A DNA stretch of 12,851 nt from Candidatus Desantisiibacteriota bacterium (lineage in GTDB: Bacteria; JACRDZ01): assembly GCA_016209155.1 (NCBI GenBank), contig JACQWU010000054.1:2314-15164 (forward strand), read 5' to 3'. Below are positions 1 through 7,825 of the stretch, in pieces. The notes under the pieces are model-generated. The model was not told the origin of the DNA, did not search any database, and worked only from the letters and a program-made list of their open reading frames with translations. The position numbers and the translations under genes are program-made. How positions within the stretch are numbered: the first letter of the stretch is position 1; every line of letters starts with the position of its first letter.

Positions 1-197
1 GAATAACAGAAAAGGAAATAAAAAAATTTGAAGATAAATACAAGGTTAAATCAAATGATTTTTTAAATAAATATACAGCCGAGGATCTCGAAAGAAAGGA
101 TGAAGAATATATTTCATGGGTTGGAGAGTTGAAATTTAAAGACAGTATTATTTCTGAATTAGCAAAATTAAAAGAGATAGAATATGAAACTATCTGA
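1..197 (+). CDS. C-terminal part of a small TumA-like antitoxin
   Basis: The reading frame that begins at base 3 is open from the window edge to a TGA at 195-197 and gives 64 charged, helical residues ending in EIEYETI. It overlaps the next gene by 14 bases, as toxin-antitoxin partners often do. A stretch around KKFEDKYKVKSNDFLNKY resembles AKKYGIKDVFELDSRIKK in the complete small gene at 9354-9629, which also precedes a TumE-like gene. That parallel is the main reason for calling it the antitoxin partner. The N-terminus lies outside the window, so any DNA-binding part cannot be seen. The function is inferred from position and weak similarity. Confidence 0.55.
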   Translation, partial: ITEKEIKKFEDKYKVKSNDFLNKYTAEDLERKDEEYISWVGELKFKDSIISELAKLKEIEYETI

Positions 198-582
198 ATA
201 CATAGCAACAATAGAAAAAATCATACGTGAATATTCTCAAACCGATCTGATATTGACTCATGAACTTTATAGTGATTTAAGAACAGAAAAATTAGGTATC
301 CTTAAAGGAATTATTGTATTTATAGATAACTCAAAATTAATGTTTACAGAATATGTGAATCTTAAATATGGGACAGAAAAGGTTTCATATTCCTACCACT
401 ATCAAGATGCAAAAGATCAACTTATATTTAGATATGATAATTCAAAACATAGACCTCCTTTACTCTATCTTTGCCACAAGCATTTCAAGAAAAGTATTAT
501 TGAATCAAAAATCCCGAATTTTAGTAATATTATCGAGGAAATAATTGCAATTATTTTAAAAAAACTTGAAGATATTAACTAG
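184..582 (+). CDS. TumE-like toxin (DUF6516-type) family protein
   Basis: This 132-residue protein starts at an ATG after a purine-rich AGAGA. Its central part, with FRYDNSKHRPPLLYLCHKH at about residues 82-100, matches my memory of the TumE/DUF6516 toxin family: a short beta-rich domain with an R-Y-D-N element and a following H-K-H. A Y-R-Y-D-N element recurs in the protein at 9629-9982. The gene overlaps the preceding antitoxin-like gene by 14 bases and so forms a two-gene module. Members are predicted toxins, but the biochemical target is not visible from this sequence. It lies about 1 kb upstream of cas3, on the same strand. The family call is from motif recognition only. Confidence 0.6.
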   Translation: MKLSEYIATIEKIIREYSQTDLILTHELYSDLRTEKLGILKGIIVFIDNSKLMFTEYVNLKYGTEKVSYSYHYQDAKDQLIFRYDNSKHRPPLLYLCHKHFKKSIIESKIPNFSNIIEEIIAIILKKLEDIN

Positions 583-708
583 TTAAAGCATGTACGCAAG
601 CATCCTGAATTTGCTGAAAATATTCCTGAAAATGCTGTTGTTGCAATGCAATTAGATAGAGATAAGGAATTTGAGGTCACAATTTGTGACCTCAAGTTGG
701 AGATATAA
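583..708 (+). pseudogene. Startless DUF5647-like remnant
   Basis: Directly after the TAG of the preceding gene, and in the same frame, the sequence encodes HPEFAENIPENAVVAMQLD followed by RDKEF. This resembles the conserved core of small DUF5647-type proteins, in which an H-P-E-F-A-E-x-I-P motif is followed by a hydrophobic strand and an acidic E-F-N segment. There is no ATG, GTG or TTG before the motif; the first ATG is at 646, in the middle of the conserved part. Right after E-F the sequence enters a 25-bp palindrome (671-695), the similarity is lost, and the frame stops at 706-708. I read this as a gene remnant missing its start and truncated at its end by the palindrome-bearing segment. 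Confidence 0.5.
671..695. repeat. 25-bp perfect palindrome, ORF6N-type
   Basis: TTGAGGTCACAA and its exact reverse complement TTGTGACCTCAA flank a single T. The core GGTCACAATTTGTGACC is identical to that of the larger palindrome inside the intact ORF6N gene at 1205-1233. Read in the frame starting at 671, the bases encode LRSQFVTSSWRYKW. This resembles the R-S-Q-F-V-T core of ORF6N proteins, although no ORF6N domain surrounds it here. It separates the DUF5647-like remnant from the kinase remnant. It could be a displaced ORF6N fragment, a small mobile palindrome or a protein-binding site. Confidence 0.8.
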
Positions 709-1039
709 ATGGTTTTCTCTATATCACAAAGAACTATTAAAAAAATTGAAATACCGCAACCCATTATTCATATTATTGGATTACCGGGTGCTGGGAAATC
801 TACTTTATCAAAAAAACTTGCTAAAAAATTTAAACTTCCAATATTTTATATAGGAAAATATCGTTCGAAATTTCCAGAAACAGGTGTTGGAGAAGCAGAT
901 GCATGGATAAATCTGTTTCATGAAAAGTATTCCGGCGGAAATTATTATTGACACAACGGATTTGAATAGAGATGAAGTTTATAAGATTGCGAAGGAGAAA
1001 GTATGCAGGATAGTGAAGTTGTCCCACAATATCAGATAG
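709..1039 (+). pseudogene. Frameshifted P-loop (AAA_33-type) kinase
   Basis: The first part starts at ATG 709 after GGAG (699-702) and contains a Walker A motif, GLPGAGKST, at residues 24-32, followed by KKLAKKFKLPIFYIGKYRSKFP. This is the pattern of small nucleoside- or nucleotide-kinase-like P-loop proteins. The frame ends at 951. The +1 neighbouring frame (codons from 941) continues sensibly with IIIDTTDLNRDEVYKIAKEKV and stops at 1037-1039; an I-I-I-D-T-T-x-L-N-R strand is what this family carries downstream of Walker A. One frame change around 925-940 would join the parts into a protein of about 110 residues. It is either a pseudogene or a sequence error. The tail overlaps the start of the ORF6N gene. 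Confidence 0.6.
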
Positions 1040-1548
1040 AAAACAAAATATTTTTTATTAGAAACAAAAAGGTGATGTTAGACAGAGACTTAGCTGCTTT
1101 ATATGAAGTTAAAACTAAAGTTCTGAACCAGGCAATTAAAAGAAATATCAAAAGGTTTCCTTCGGATTTTATGTTTCAGTTGAGGCATGAAGAGGTATCT
1201 GAACTTTCAAGGTCACAATTTGTGACCTTGAAAAGAGGACAGAATATCAAGTATTTGCCTTATGCTTTTACTGAAAATGGCGTCGCCATGCTTTCGAGTG
1301 TTTTAAATAGTGAACGAGCGATAACAGTTAATATACAAATAATGAGAACTTTTACAAAACTTCGTGAGATACTTGTTACACATAAAGAATTAAGACAAAA
1401 GATTGAAGGAATGGAAAAGAAATATGATTATCAATTTAAAGTTGTTTTTGATACAATAAATAAATTATTGGAACCTATGGAAAAACCTGTGAAAAAGATT
1501 GGATTTATAAAAGAAAAAAGAGTTAAATACCAATTAGGGCGGAAATAG
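1003..1548 (+). CDS. ORF6N domain DNA-binding protein
   Basis: This 181-residue protein is preceded by GGAG at 994-997, five bases before its ATG. Residues about 9-100 form an ORF6N domain: IFFIRNKKVMLDRDLAALYE, then LNQAIKRNIKRFPSDFMFQL, then SRSQFVTLKRGQN and LPYAFTENGVAMLSSVL. Residues about 120-155 are probably a coiled coil (THKELRQKIEGMEKKYDYQF). ORF6N proteins are phage- and mobile-element-linked and are thought to bind DNA; their exact role is mostly unknown. The R-S-Q-F-V-T segment is encoded by a 29-bp palindrome. The gene ends only 39 bases before cas3, with no clear terminator between them, so it may be co-transcribed with cas3. It looks like a cargo gene next to the locus rather than a Cas protein. 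Confidence 0.88.
   Translation: MQDSEVVPQYQIENKIFFIRNKKVMLDRDLAALYEVKTKVLNQAIKRNIKRFPSDFMFQLRHEEVSELSRSQFVTLKRGQNIKYLPYAFTENGVAMLSSVLNSERAITVNIQIMRTFTKLREILVTHKELRQKIEGMEKKYDYQFKVVFDTINKLLEPMEKPVKKIGFIKEKRVKYQLGRK
1205..1233. repeat. 29-bp perfect palindrome inside the ORF6N gene
   Basis: TTTCAAGGTCACAA (1205-1218) is followed by one T and by its exact reverse complement TTGTGACCTTGAAA (1220-1233). It lies within the codons for LSRSQFVTLK. Fourteen uninterrupted base pairs within coding sequence are not required by the protein alone, because many synonymous codons would break the symmetry. The 17-base core is shared with 671-695. Confidence 0.85.
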
Positions 1549-1587
1549 AATATCTTGAATGTTATATGGATTGATGTGAGGTAAAAG

Positions 1588-3144
1588 ATGATTTCAATAA
1601 TGTCGCGTACTGTTAAAGAAGAAAATGGTTTAAGGCCATTTCAAAGAGAAACTTTGAACGCTTTACAGTCTGACGCTGATTTAATTGTTGTTGAATCTCC
1701 TGTAGGCTCAGGCAAAAGTCATATTGTCAGACAAGTCGCAGAAAATTGGCAGGGAGCGGTTGTTCTTACATACCCGACAAAAATTCTAATGGATACGCAA
1801 AGGCGGGCGTTAAAAAATGATTTTCCTGAATCAATAATGTGGCCGGAAGAAACAGGTATCCCGCGAAACAATGCTCCTACAATTTTTTATTATTCCTCTG
1901 ACGCGTTAATATCTTTCCTGAAACAGCAAAAGAAAGATTATCGTCTTGATAGGAGTGAACTGTTTGATACGATTCTTCATCAGCAATTTTGGGCAAGCAA
2001 AAGAAATATTATAGTGACCTCTCCGGATGTTCTTCATCTTCTGGCAAATTTGAAGGCTTATAGGGGATCGCAGAGGATGTTGTCCTTTTTGAATGGATCA
2101 GTGGTTGTATTTGATGAATTTCATTTATATACCGGCCTGAAAAATTTTCCAAAATTACTTGATAATCTTTTTGAGTCCGGCATCAAAAAAGTTATTCTTC
2201 TTTCCGCCACCCCTGTGTTTACAGAAGAAATGCAAAGTTTACTTGCCCGGTATAAGACACACTATATTAATTTTAAAAATTCTATCGGCGGCGAAAGCGA
2301 TACGGTATTTAATTACCCGTTGGATCTTGAATTTGTTAATTGCCGGTACACGAAACGAAATGATTTAATAGCGGTTCTCGAACAGTATATTCCCTGCCTG
2401 CCAAAGCCTATGGCGATTATATTTGACTCAGTTTTTAGGTTGAGGCATATATTACCTTTGCTTAAAAAACAGTTTGGCGCCCAGTGGAATATAGTTGAAT
2501 ATAGCGGTTTTCATAAGGATAATTATTCGCTTAGCGATAAGACAATTTTAGTTGGCACATCCTCAATTGAAGTCGGTATTAATATGGTTTTCAAAAGCCT
2601 TATTACAGAAGCATCTTATTGGACATCAGCGGTGCAAAGAATTGGAAGAGTTGGAAGGTTTTGCGATGGAAAGGTAATTGTACTGACCACGAAGAATATG
2701 GAGCCTTATCTGTCTTCAAAAAACATAATTTCCCGTGATGAATTGGAGAATGATCTCAAGTTGGTATTGAAGGATATAAAAATGACGCATGTTTGTGGAG
2801 ATATGTTTAGAGGAGACAGCTACCCTTTTCTTGTTTATGACCTTGACTATAAAAGGCTTTCGTCCTATACTGAATCAATATTTTCAATGTACGAACCGAC
2901 AAGCTGGATTAATGACTGGCAATGTTTGAGTGTTCAGGAAAAAGAAGAACACCTTGCAAAATATATTAAAAATAATGAAACCATTTCAGATATTTTGCTT
3001 AAGGATAAATTATTTCCATTTTGGGGCGTTATTGAAGGCCGTTTAAGAGATAAATACGAAAAAATTTCTGTGCATGCTGCTGCTGATGAATTAAGTATTC
3101 TTTGTGAAGAATCAAATATGAGATATGCTTTTGAAAGGAATTAA
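1588..3144 (+). CDS. cas3: Type I-D Cas3 helicase (Cas3', no HD domain)
   Basis: This 518-residue superfamily 2 helicase should unwind and translocate along target DNA once the I-D surveillance complex has bound. Visible motifs, in order: Walker A SPVGSGKS at residues 37-44; motif Ia TYPTKILMDT at about 61-70; Walker B as DEFH at 176-179 (F in place of the usual A of DEAH); motif III SAT at 206-208; a C-terminal RecA-like domain with GTSSIEVGINM; and motif VI QRIGRVGR at 350-357. There is no N-terminal HD nuclease; the helicase begins almost at once. This is the known type I-D arrangement, where the HD lies on Cas10d. ATG 1588 follows GAGGT (1578-1582) at five bases; ATG 1600 is possible but less well placed. 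The next gene begins two bases after its stop. Confidence 0.93.
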   Translation: MISIMSRTVKEENGLRPFQRETLNALQSDADLIVVESPVGSGKSHIVRQVAENWQGAVVLTYPTKILMDTQRRALKNDFPESIMWPEETGIPRNNAPTIFYYSSDALISFLKQQKKDYRLDRSELFDTILHQQFWASKRNIIVTSPDVLHLLANLKAYRGSQRMLSFLNGSVVVFDEFHLYTGLKNFPKLLDNLFESGIKKVILLSATPVFTEEMQSLLARYKTHYINFKNSIGGESDTVFNYPLDLEFVNCRYTKRNDLIAVLEQYIPCLPKPMAIIFDSVFRLRHILPLLKKQFGAQWNIVEYSGFHKDNYSLSDKTILVGTSSIEVGINMVFKSLITEASYWTSAVQRIGRVGRFCDGKVIVLTTKNMEPYLSSKNIISRDELENDLKLVLKDIKMTHVCGDMFRGDSYPFLVYDLDYKRLSSYTESIFSMYEPTSWINDWQCLSVQEKEEHLAKYIKNNETISDILLKDKLFPFWGVIEGRLRDKYEKISVHAAADELSILCEESNMRYAFERN

Positions 3145-3146
3145 TA

Positions 3147-5729
3147 ATGCTTACAACCGAAGAAATAAAAGCTATATTAAAACCTCAATTTGGCTTTTTG
3201 GGTAAAGGCGGGGAATTCAAAGAAGAGCCCTTATGGGTTCATGCTTTTACTTTATGGAGTATCGCGTCAAAAATTATAAAATTTATCCCTCGGTTTGATG
3301 ATAAGGAGCGGAGGCTTCTTGAGATTACCGTTTTAATCCATGACATTGGTAAAATGTCTGATAAAAATCAATCTATATTATCAGGTGGGGATGAGGGTAG
3401 GGTCGGACATACTCAAACAAAAGAACAAATTAAAGCGTATTTTGAAAATCACGGACTGATAGAAGAGTTCGCTCTTTCGGAAAGGGATATTGATTTTATT
3501 TATCATGCTCATTTACATCATGATTTGCCGGAAGAAGCCCTGAAAACAGCCCCGCCGAGTTTGGCAATTTACGCGGATATTGTCAGGTACGCTGATTGGC
3601 TCGCTTCACAAGAAAGGGTTGACAGGCAGTTGATACAGCGTATTTCCAATTCATTAGAGCCATTTTGTCAGATTACTCTGGTCAACATTTCAAGGCCTGA
3701 TGGGCCGTCTAATTATTTATTATTTGATACAGCCTATAATATTTACAAAGAAACAGGCTGGGATGTATTAAGTGTTTTTCCAAATAGTTTATTGCTTATT
3801 GCCCCTAAAAATGCTTTGTATCCAACAAAAAATGAAATTGTCCAAAAATTTCAAGACAGGCTTATCAGAGAATCTTTATTACTGCAGAAACCTGTTGTAA
3901 CGAATTTTGCTTCCGTTCTTCTTGCTGGTGAGTCAGCTAAAAATCCGAAATTATACCTGGAAGTTCATAAGGAATATATTATTGAAACTCTTGGCGATTT
4001 TGAGAAATCGCATTTATTGTTTTTTAAGCTCTTAATAGAAATAATAGATATTTCCGGGAAGTTGGTTCCTGACATTAAAGAAGCATATCTAACACTGGAT
4101 ATTCTTAAAGGGCTTAGCGGAACAAGAGGGATACCGATAGCGAGAAAAAAATGGATAGATTCAGGCGGAAAAATTACCGAGCCGCTTAAAGAAATGTTAA
4201 AAGAGATGTTTAATTTCTTTTCTTTAAATAAAGTTGTTCCTTTTGAAATATTTAATAATGAAGACGCGGTAAAAATTTTAAAACAGGTTTCGGCTGAGGA
4301 GCTTTATAATATTTTATACAAACTAACAGAAAAATTATTTCCAAATATATCAAATATCGCGTTTCAAAATGCTCTGGATTCTCTTATCAGTATGGAAGAA
4401 GAGGCCGATTTTAGAGAGATTGCTATCAATAGATTTGAAAAATATAAGGAATATAAAGCAACACAGAATCCGGAAAAGGGGATATGTGAGAGTTGTGGAT
4501 TCGTAATAGCTTTTCCCACTCAAAAATCTCTGAATTTTCCGGGAGGAAAACGATGGGGTTTTTCACAGATAAATGCTCATACTGACAGCGCGAGAGCCAC
4601 ATGCACTCTATGCGCTTATGATACTATGATTATGAGAAAAGATATTCCGGAAAGCAAAAGTTCTATATATGTAAGGCTTGAATCAAAGAGCGCTGATATA
4701 TGGTTTTTATATGATGACATTAGTAAATTAATACAAAATTTGGACGCATCTTTTTCTAATCCTTATGAACTGGAAAACCTTAATGAAAATAGCGGGTATG
4801 GTTTTCTTCCTGTTCCAAAGACTTTTAAAATGCCGAAATTTAAAGAAAAAACAAAATATATTTTACAAGGCTTTAATAGCGTTAGAGGATATATCATCCC
4901 AATAACACGCGTTGATAATAATGCAAGCCCAAAAGATTTAAGGGCAAAATATTTAAGCCTTTACGCCCTTCTTAAAATGATGGGATTTGACGCGCATATC
5001 GGGTTTGAAGAGCAGAACGGGCTGTTTGGTGATAATCCTATTGCAAAGCATGGAGAGGATTACGAAAGTCTTTACTACAGAGGATTAGCTGTTAAATATT
5101 TGGCAAGAATTACTAAAAAAGACAGTAACGCACATGTATTTGCCGAAGCATTGTTGACAAAAAGCCCTTCAACGGCATTATCTAAAATTTGTGAATCAGT
5201 AGAAGATAACAAAATTAAACAAGAACGAGTTATTTATATTATGGAAGCAATTGTGAAAGGGGATTTTAAAATATCAAAAAACGGAGGTGAATATACTATG
5301 AAAGAATTATTGCAGGACGCGGCATTTTTCTCGGAAGGAATTCCAGCTTTTATACGGAGCAAAAAAAATGGGGATTATGATGCGTGGTATACAAAATCAT
5401 CAAAACACCTCATTACAAAACCTGTCTCAAAGACAATGAATAGTATTCTTCAAGGTGATGATTTTGAAACAGCTTTTGCAAAATTTCTGTCATTAATAAG
5501 AGAAAATATATCATCAGATAAAACTAAAGAAGATTCCGAAGGTAAAAAACCTAAAGTTGATATAAATGACCTTAAACCTTTTGTTGAAAAGACAAAAGAA
5601 ATATTAAAACGGTATTATAATCTAAGAGAAAATGATGTATCTTCTTTTATTCAGGCAAAAAATGCTTTGTTATCCTCAATCTATTTATTAAAACGTTATC
5701 CAAATATAAAGGAGGTTGTTAATGGTTAA
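3147..5729 (+). CDS. cas10d: Cas10d large subunit with HD nuclease
   Basis: This 860-residue large subunit of the type I-D complex begins after AAGGA (3135-3139) at seven bases. Its N-terminus is an HD phosphohydrolase/nuclease domain: H32, LIHDIGK with H65-D66, H88, and YHAHLHHD with H120, H122, H124, H125 and D126. In type I-D this domain takes the place of the Cas3 HD and is the likely DNA-cutting site. A zinc-finger-like pair, CESC (C447, C450) and CTLC (C486, C489), lies in the middle, as in other Cas10 proteins. I see no GGDD palm motif, in keeping with I-D members, which are not known to make cyclic oligoadenylate. The last 143 residues are helical and can be made separately from an internal start (5298). 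It overlaps csc2 by eight bases. Confidence 0.92.
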   Translation: MLTTEEIKAILKPQFGFLGKGGEFKEEPLWVHAFTLWSIASKIIKFIPRFDDKERRLLEITVLIHDIGKMSDKNQSILSGGDEGRVGHTQTKEQIKAYFENHGLIEEFALSERDIDFIYHAHLHHDLPEEALKTAPPSLAIYADIVRYADWLASQERVDRQLIQRISNSLEPFCQITLVNISRPDGPSNYLLFDTAYNIYKETGWDVLSVFPNSLLLIAPKNALYPTKNEIVQKFQDRLIRESLLLQKPVVTNFASVLLAGESAKNPKLYLEVHKEYIIETLGDFEKSHLLFFKLLIEIIDISGKLVPDIKEAYLTLDILKGLSGTRGIPIARKKWIDSGGKITEPLKEMLKEMFNFFSLNKVVPFEIFNNEDAVKILKQVSAEELYNILYKLTEKLFPNISNIAFQNALDSLISMEEEADFREIAINRFEKYKEYKATQNPEKGICESCGFVIAFPTQKSLNFPGGKRWGFSQINAHTDSARATCTLCAYDTMIMRKDIPESKSSIYVRLESKSADIWFLYDDISKLIQNLDASFSNPYELENLNENSGYGFLPVPKTFKMPKFKEKTKYILQGFNSVRGYIIPITRVDNNASPKDLRAKYLSLYALLKMMGFDAHIGFEEQNGLFGDNPIAKHGEDYESLYYRGLAVKYLARITKKDSNAHVFAEALLTKSPSTALSKICESVEDNKIKQERVIYIMEAIVKGDFKISKNGGEYTMKELLQDAAFFSEGIPAFIRSKKNGDYDAWYTKSSKHLITKPVSKTMNSILQGDDFETAFAKFLSLIRENISSDKTKEDSEGKKPKVDINDLKPFVEKTKEILKRYYNLRENDVSSFIQAKNALLSSIYLLKRYPNIKEVVNG
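5283..5290 (+). promoter_or_regulatory. Internal ribosome binding site in cas10d for Cas11d
   Basis: GGAGGTGA is a near-perfect anti-Shine-Dalgarno complement lying inside cas10d, seven bases before an in-frame ATG at 5298. In the cas10d frame it only encodes part of N-G-G-E, so it looks kept for translation initiation. Its quality is as good as or better than that of the operon's gene starts. Confidence 0.8.
5298..5729 (+). CDS. cas11d: Cas11d small subunit from internal start in cas10d
   Basis: The ATG at codon 718 of cas10d, in frame and preceded by GGAGGTGA, would give a separate 143-residue protein identical to the C-terminus of Cas10d (starting MKELLQDAAFFSEGIPAFIR). It appears largely alpha-helical, with a charged linker near SSDKTKEDSEGKKPK and a helical end near ILLKRYPNIKE-like sequence, which suits a Cas11 small subunit. 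It is established for type I-D, I-B and I-C systems that small subunits are made by internal translation of the large-subunit gene. In the complex, several copies would line the belly and contact the displaced DNA strand. What I see is the ribosome site, the ATG and the size; production in this organism is inferred. Confidence 0.78.
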   Translation: MKELLQDAAFFSEGIPAFIRSKKNGDYDAWYTKSSKHLITKPVSKTMNSILQGDDFETAFAKFLSLIRENISSDKTKEDSEGKKPKVDINDLKPFVEKTKEILKRYYNLRENDVSSFIQAKNALLSSIYLLKRYPNIKEVVNG

Positions 5730-6579
5730 TTTACTCACTACCCCATCGTTATTGAGCAAAGGTGTATATTTACAGTTAGTTGTAGAAATGAAATTATTAG
5801 ATGACGCTATTATACGGAGTAATGAGGCAGAAGAAGTTTTAACCCATCATTATAAAGCTATCGAGAACAGGTTTATTATTCCATGGCGAAAGGTTAAAGG
5901 TAAGTTAAGGCGGTTGGTATTAGAAAAGCAAAGGGGTTTGGATATTGAACCGGATTGTGCATTAAAAGATGCGCTGTGCATGCGTTGCCCATCATGTTTA
6001 TTATTTGGAGGAACCGGTGAAACAAGTGGAGCGGGCCCTTATGGTAAACAGGATTATAATATTTTATCCCGTGTCTTAGGTGAAACTTTCATTTCGACCA
6101 ATAAAGTTGAAGGAGTCCAAAATTATACTCAAAATGCTGTCGGAGAAAAAGACTTAATGACCGGCCAGGCCCTGATGACTATACTTACTGTTCCAAAGGA
6201 AACTATTTTTAAAGGTGTTATAACTATAAAAGATCCAACACCTGAAATGGTATCAATTATTGCGGATAACCTTAAAAGATTAACAAGAATAGGCGCCAGG
6301 AGTGTTGAATGGGGACGGGTTGAAACAAATATACTAGGTTATAAATTATCTGACAGAGAAGATATTACTGTTTATCATTTATTGGAAGATTCTTCACAAA
6401 CCGTATTCCAAAATGATCTTAACGCTTTTATCCAAAGTTTGCCGAATGCTGATGCGTCTTATACAACATTAAACAATCAACTGCCGGAACTTTTTAAAGA
6501 CCTGATTGCAAGACGTTCTCCTAAAAAAGATAAAAAGGTAAAAACAAAAGAAGATGAAAATGAGGCAGGAGCAGAATAA
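5722..6579 (+). CDS. csc2: Csc2 (Cas7-family backbone subunit, type I-D)
   Basis: This 285-residue Cas7 protein should polymerise along the crRNA spacer to form the complex backbone. I place the start at ATG 5722, six bases after GGAGG (5711-5715); a TTG six bases earlier is less likely. Recognisable Csc2 segments are KGKLRRLVLEKQRGLDIE; a cysteine cluster C79, C86, C89, C92 (CALKDALCMRCPSCLLFGGT) that probably binds zinc; the glycine-rich SGAGPYGKQDYN; and ITIKDPTPEMVSIIADNLKR with RIGARSVEWGRVE. The C-terminal tail is lysine-rich and probably disordered (SPKKDKKVKTKEDENE). It overlaps cas10d by eight bases and csc1 by one (TAATG), so the three are translationally coupled. The subunit carries no nuclease motif. 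Confidence 0.9.
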   Translation: MVNLLTTPSLLSKGVYLQLVVEMKLLDDAIIRSNEAEEVLTHHYKAIENRFIIPWRKVKGKLRRLVLEKQRGLDIEPDCALKDALCMRCPSCLLFGGTGETSGAGPYGKQDYNILSRVLGETFISTNKVEGVQNYTQNAVGEKDLMTGQALMTILTVPKETIFKGVITIKDPTPEMVSIIADNLKRLTRIGARSVEWGRVETNILGYKLSDREDITVYHLLEDSSQTVFQNDLNAFIQSLPNADASYTTLNNQLPELFKDLIARRSPKKDKKVKTKEDENEAGAE

Positions 6580-7523
6580 TGGATATATATCCATATACTA
6601 TTACGCTTATTGATCCTTTATTTTATTCGCATGAAGCGCTGTCAGGAGCATATACACAGCCCTATATCCATGCTACAGCTATTAACCACGCGGCAGCCTG
6701 GAGTATGGGACGAGCGCGGGAGGATCAGAGCTATATTATTTCAGACGCGAATGGCGGAAGGAATATCCCGCGATATGAGCATTCATGGATTGAGCCCGAT
6801 TTTTATTTTACCCCGGCCGCGATTAAAGGGGAAATAAATTATATCGTTGAAACAGTTAAAGGAGATATGGATTATTTTATTCAGCCGGGATTTGGACAGG
6901 CTAAAATAATGGGTAAAAATATTGGAAGAAATGAAGTTTTAAAGGCATACAGAATCTTTTTGTTGCCGCCTGAAACGGTATTTACAGGATACCTTCATGC
7001 GAATGAGGATGTTGTTGAACATATTCCGAACTACATAAGGCTGGGTAGTTTTAGAGGAAAAGCGGAGCTTAAAATTGAGAAACAAGAAAAAATATTTGGA
7101 ATAGTTTCCGATCAATATGTTAATCATCTAGTGGATCCCTTAGTTTCTAGTGTAAAACGCGGTGTAATGATAGGTATGTTTCCTTATCCAATAATAGACA
7201 ACGCGCTTGCCGGGAATACTTACGAAATACGAAAACATGGACGAAGAGAGTTTATCGCAATACCTTCGCGCGCTGTTACGTTTAATAAAGATGAACTTCT
7301 TAAAAGACTTCAGGAGTTGAAACCCGGGCTATCAAAAGCTAAAGATGTTTCGTTAACCTTAAAAGACCGTACTTATATTATTTTGCACATGATAAGAACA
7401 GCTCTTTCCGTAAAACTTTTTTTGGCTGGGATTCATGGGGAAGAGCGGCTTGAGTCTGAATTAAAAGAGATAGAAGGCTTTGAAGTTATTCGTCTGGCTT
7501 CAAAAGGAGAAAATCAAATATAG
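6579..7523 (+). CDS. csc1: Csc1 (Cas5-family subunit, type I-D)
   Basis: This 314-residue protein is placed as the Cas5-type subunit that caps the 5' handle of the crRNA. It starts at the ATG of a TAATG overlap with csc2, seven bases after AGGAG (6567-6571). The N-terminus, YPYTITLIDPLFYSHEALSG followed by a Y-I-H-A-T-A-I-N-H-A segment, is typical of Csc1, and a later stretch KAYRIFLLPPETVFTGYLHA matches the family beta-strand pattern. Together with its place directly after csc2 this makes the call fairly firm. It seems longer than the Csc1 proteins I recall; the extra part is at the C-terminus (about 240-314), which is charged and helical. Its stop TAG overlaps an ATA that opens the next reading frame. 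Confidence 0.85.
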   Translation: MDIYPYTITLIDPLFYSHEALSGAYTQPYIHATAINHAAAWSMGRAREDQSYIISDANGGRNIPRYEHSWIEPDFYFTPAAIKGEINYIVETVKGDMDYFIQPGFGQAKIMGKNIGRNEVLKAYRIFLLPPETVFTGYLHANEDVVEHIPNYIRLGSFRGKAELKIEKQEKIFGIVSDQYVNHLVDPLVSSVKRGVMIGMFPYPIIDNALAGNTYEIRKHGRREFIAIPSRAVTFNKDELLKRLQELKPGLSKAKDVSLTLKDRTYIILHMIRTALSVKLFLAGIHGEERLESELKEIEGFEVIRLASKGENQI

Positions 7524-7819
7524 ACGAATCGATTATTAATGTTGATGAAGAAACAGCGCAAGAATATCAAAAACGCATAGAAAGAAAACTTGCTGGGAAA
7601 GAACCGCTTGATAAAACATTGGTTTTCTACGAAATATTAAACCAGCTTTCAGGTAAGCCTATGAGCAAAGAAAATCTTGTGGATGAGTTGGAAAATAATT
7701 CAAAAGAATGTGTTTCTGTTAATTTGTTTTACCTTGAAAAAATCGGTTTTATTGAATATAATAATGGCAAATACACCATAATTCCTAAAATAAAGAAGCT
7801 CTTAACAAAAACAAAGTAA
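7520..7819 (+). CDS. Small winged-helix protein with non-standard start
   Basis: A 99-residue reading frame runs from ATA 7520 (overlapping the csc1 stop TAG) to a TAA at 7817-7819. The coding-like sequence DESIINVDEETAQEYQKRIERK begins well before the first TTG (7619), so starting at 7619 would cut off a plausible helical N-terminus. GGAG (7506-7509) lies ten bases before the ATA. Residues about 33-99 look like a winged helix: LVFYEILNQL, then a helix pair, then LFYLEKIGFIEYNNGKYTI as recognition end and wing. It may bind DNA and regulate the operon, or act as a small complex-associated protein; I do not recognise a named family. The start could instead reflect a -1 frameshift from csc1, giving a Csc1-winged-helix fusion. 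Confidence 0.6.
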   Translation: MDESIINVDEETAQEYQKRIERKLAGKEPLDKTLVFYEILNQLSGKPMSKENLVDELENNSKECVSVNLFYLEKIGFIEYNNGKYTIIPKIKKLLTKTK

Positions 7820-7825
7820 AGTTGT

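Noticed and set aside
3384-3395. G-G-D-E near the N-terminus of Cas10d, reminiscent of the GGDD/GGDEF palm motif of cyclase Cas10.
   Set aside because: It lies within the HD domain (residues 80-83), between the H-D and later histidines, far from the palm region; type I-D large subunits are not known to have an active palm.
5716-5721. Csc2 starting at TTG 5716.
   Set aside because: GGAGG ends at 5715, directly against the TTG, too close for initiation; ATG 5722 is spaced normally.
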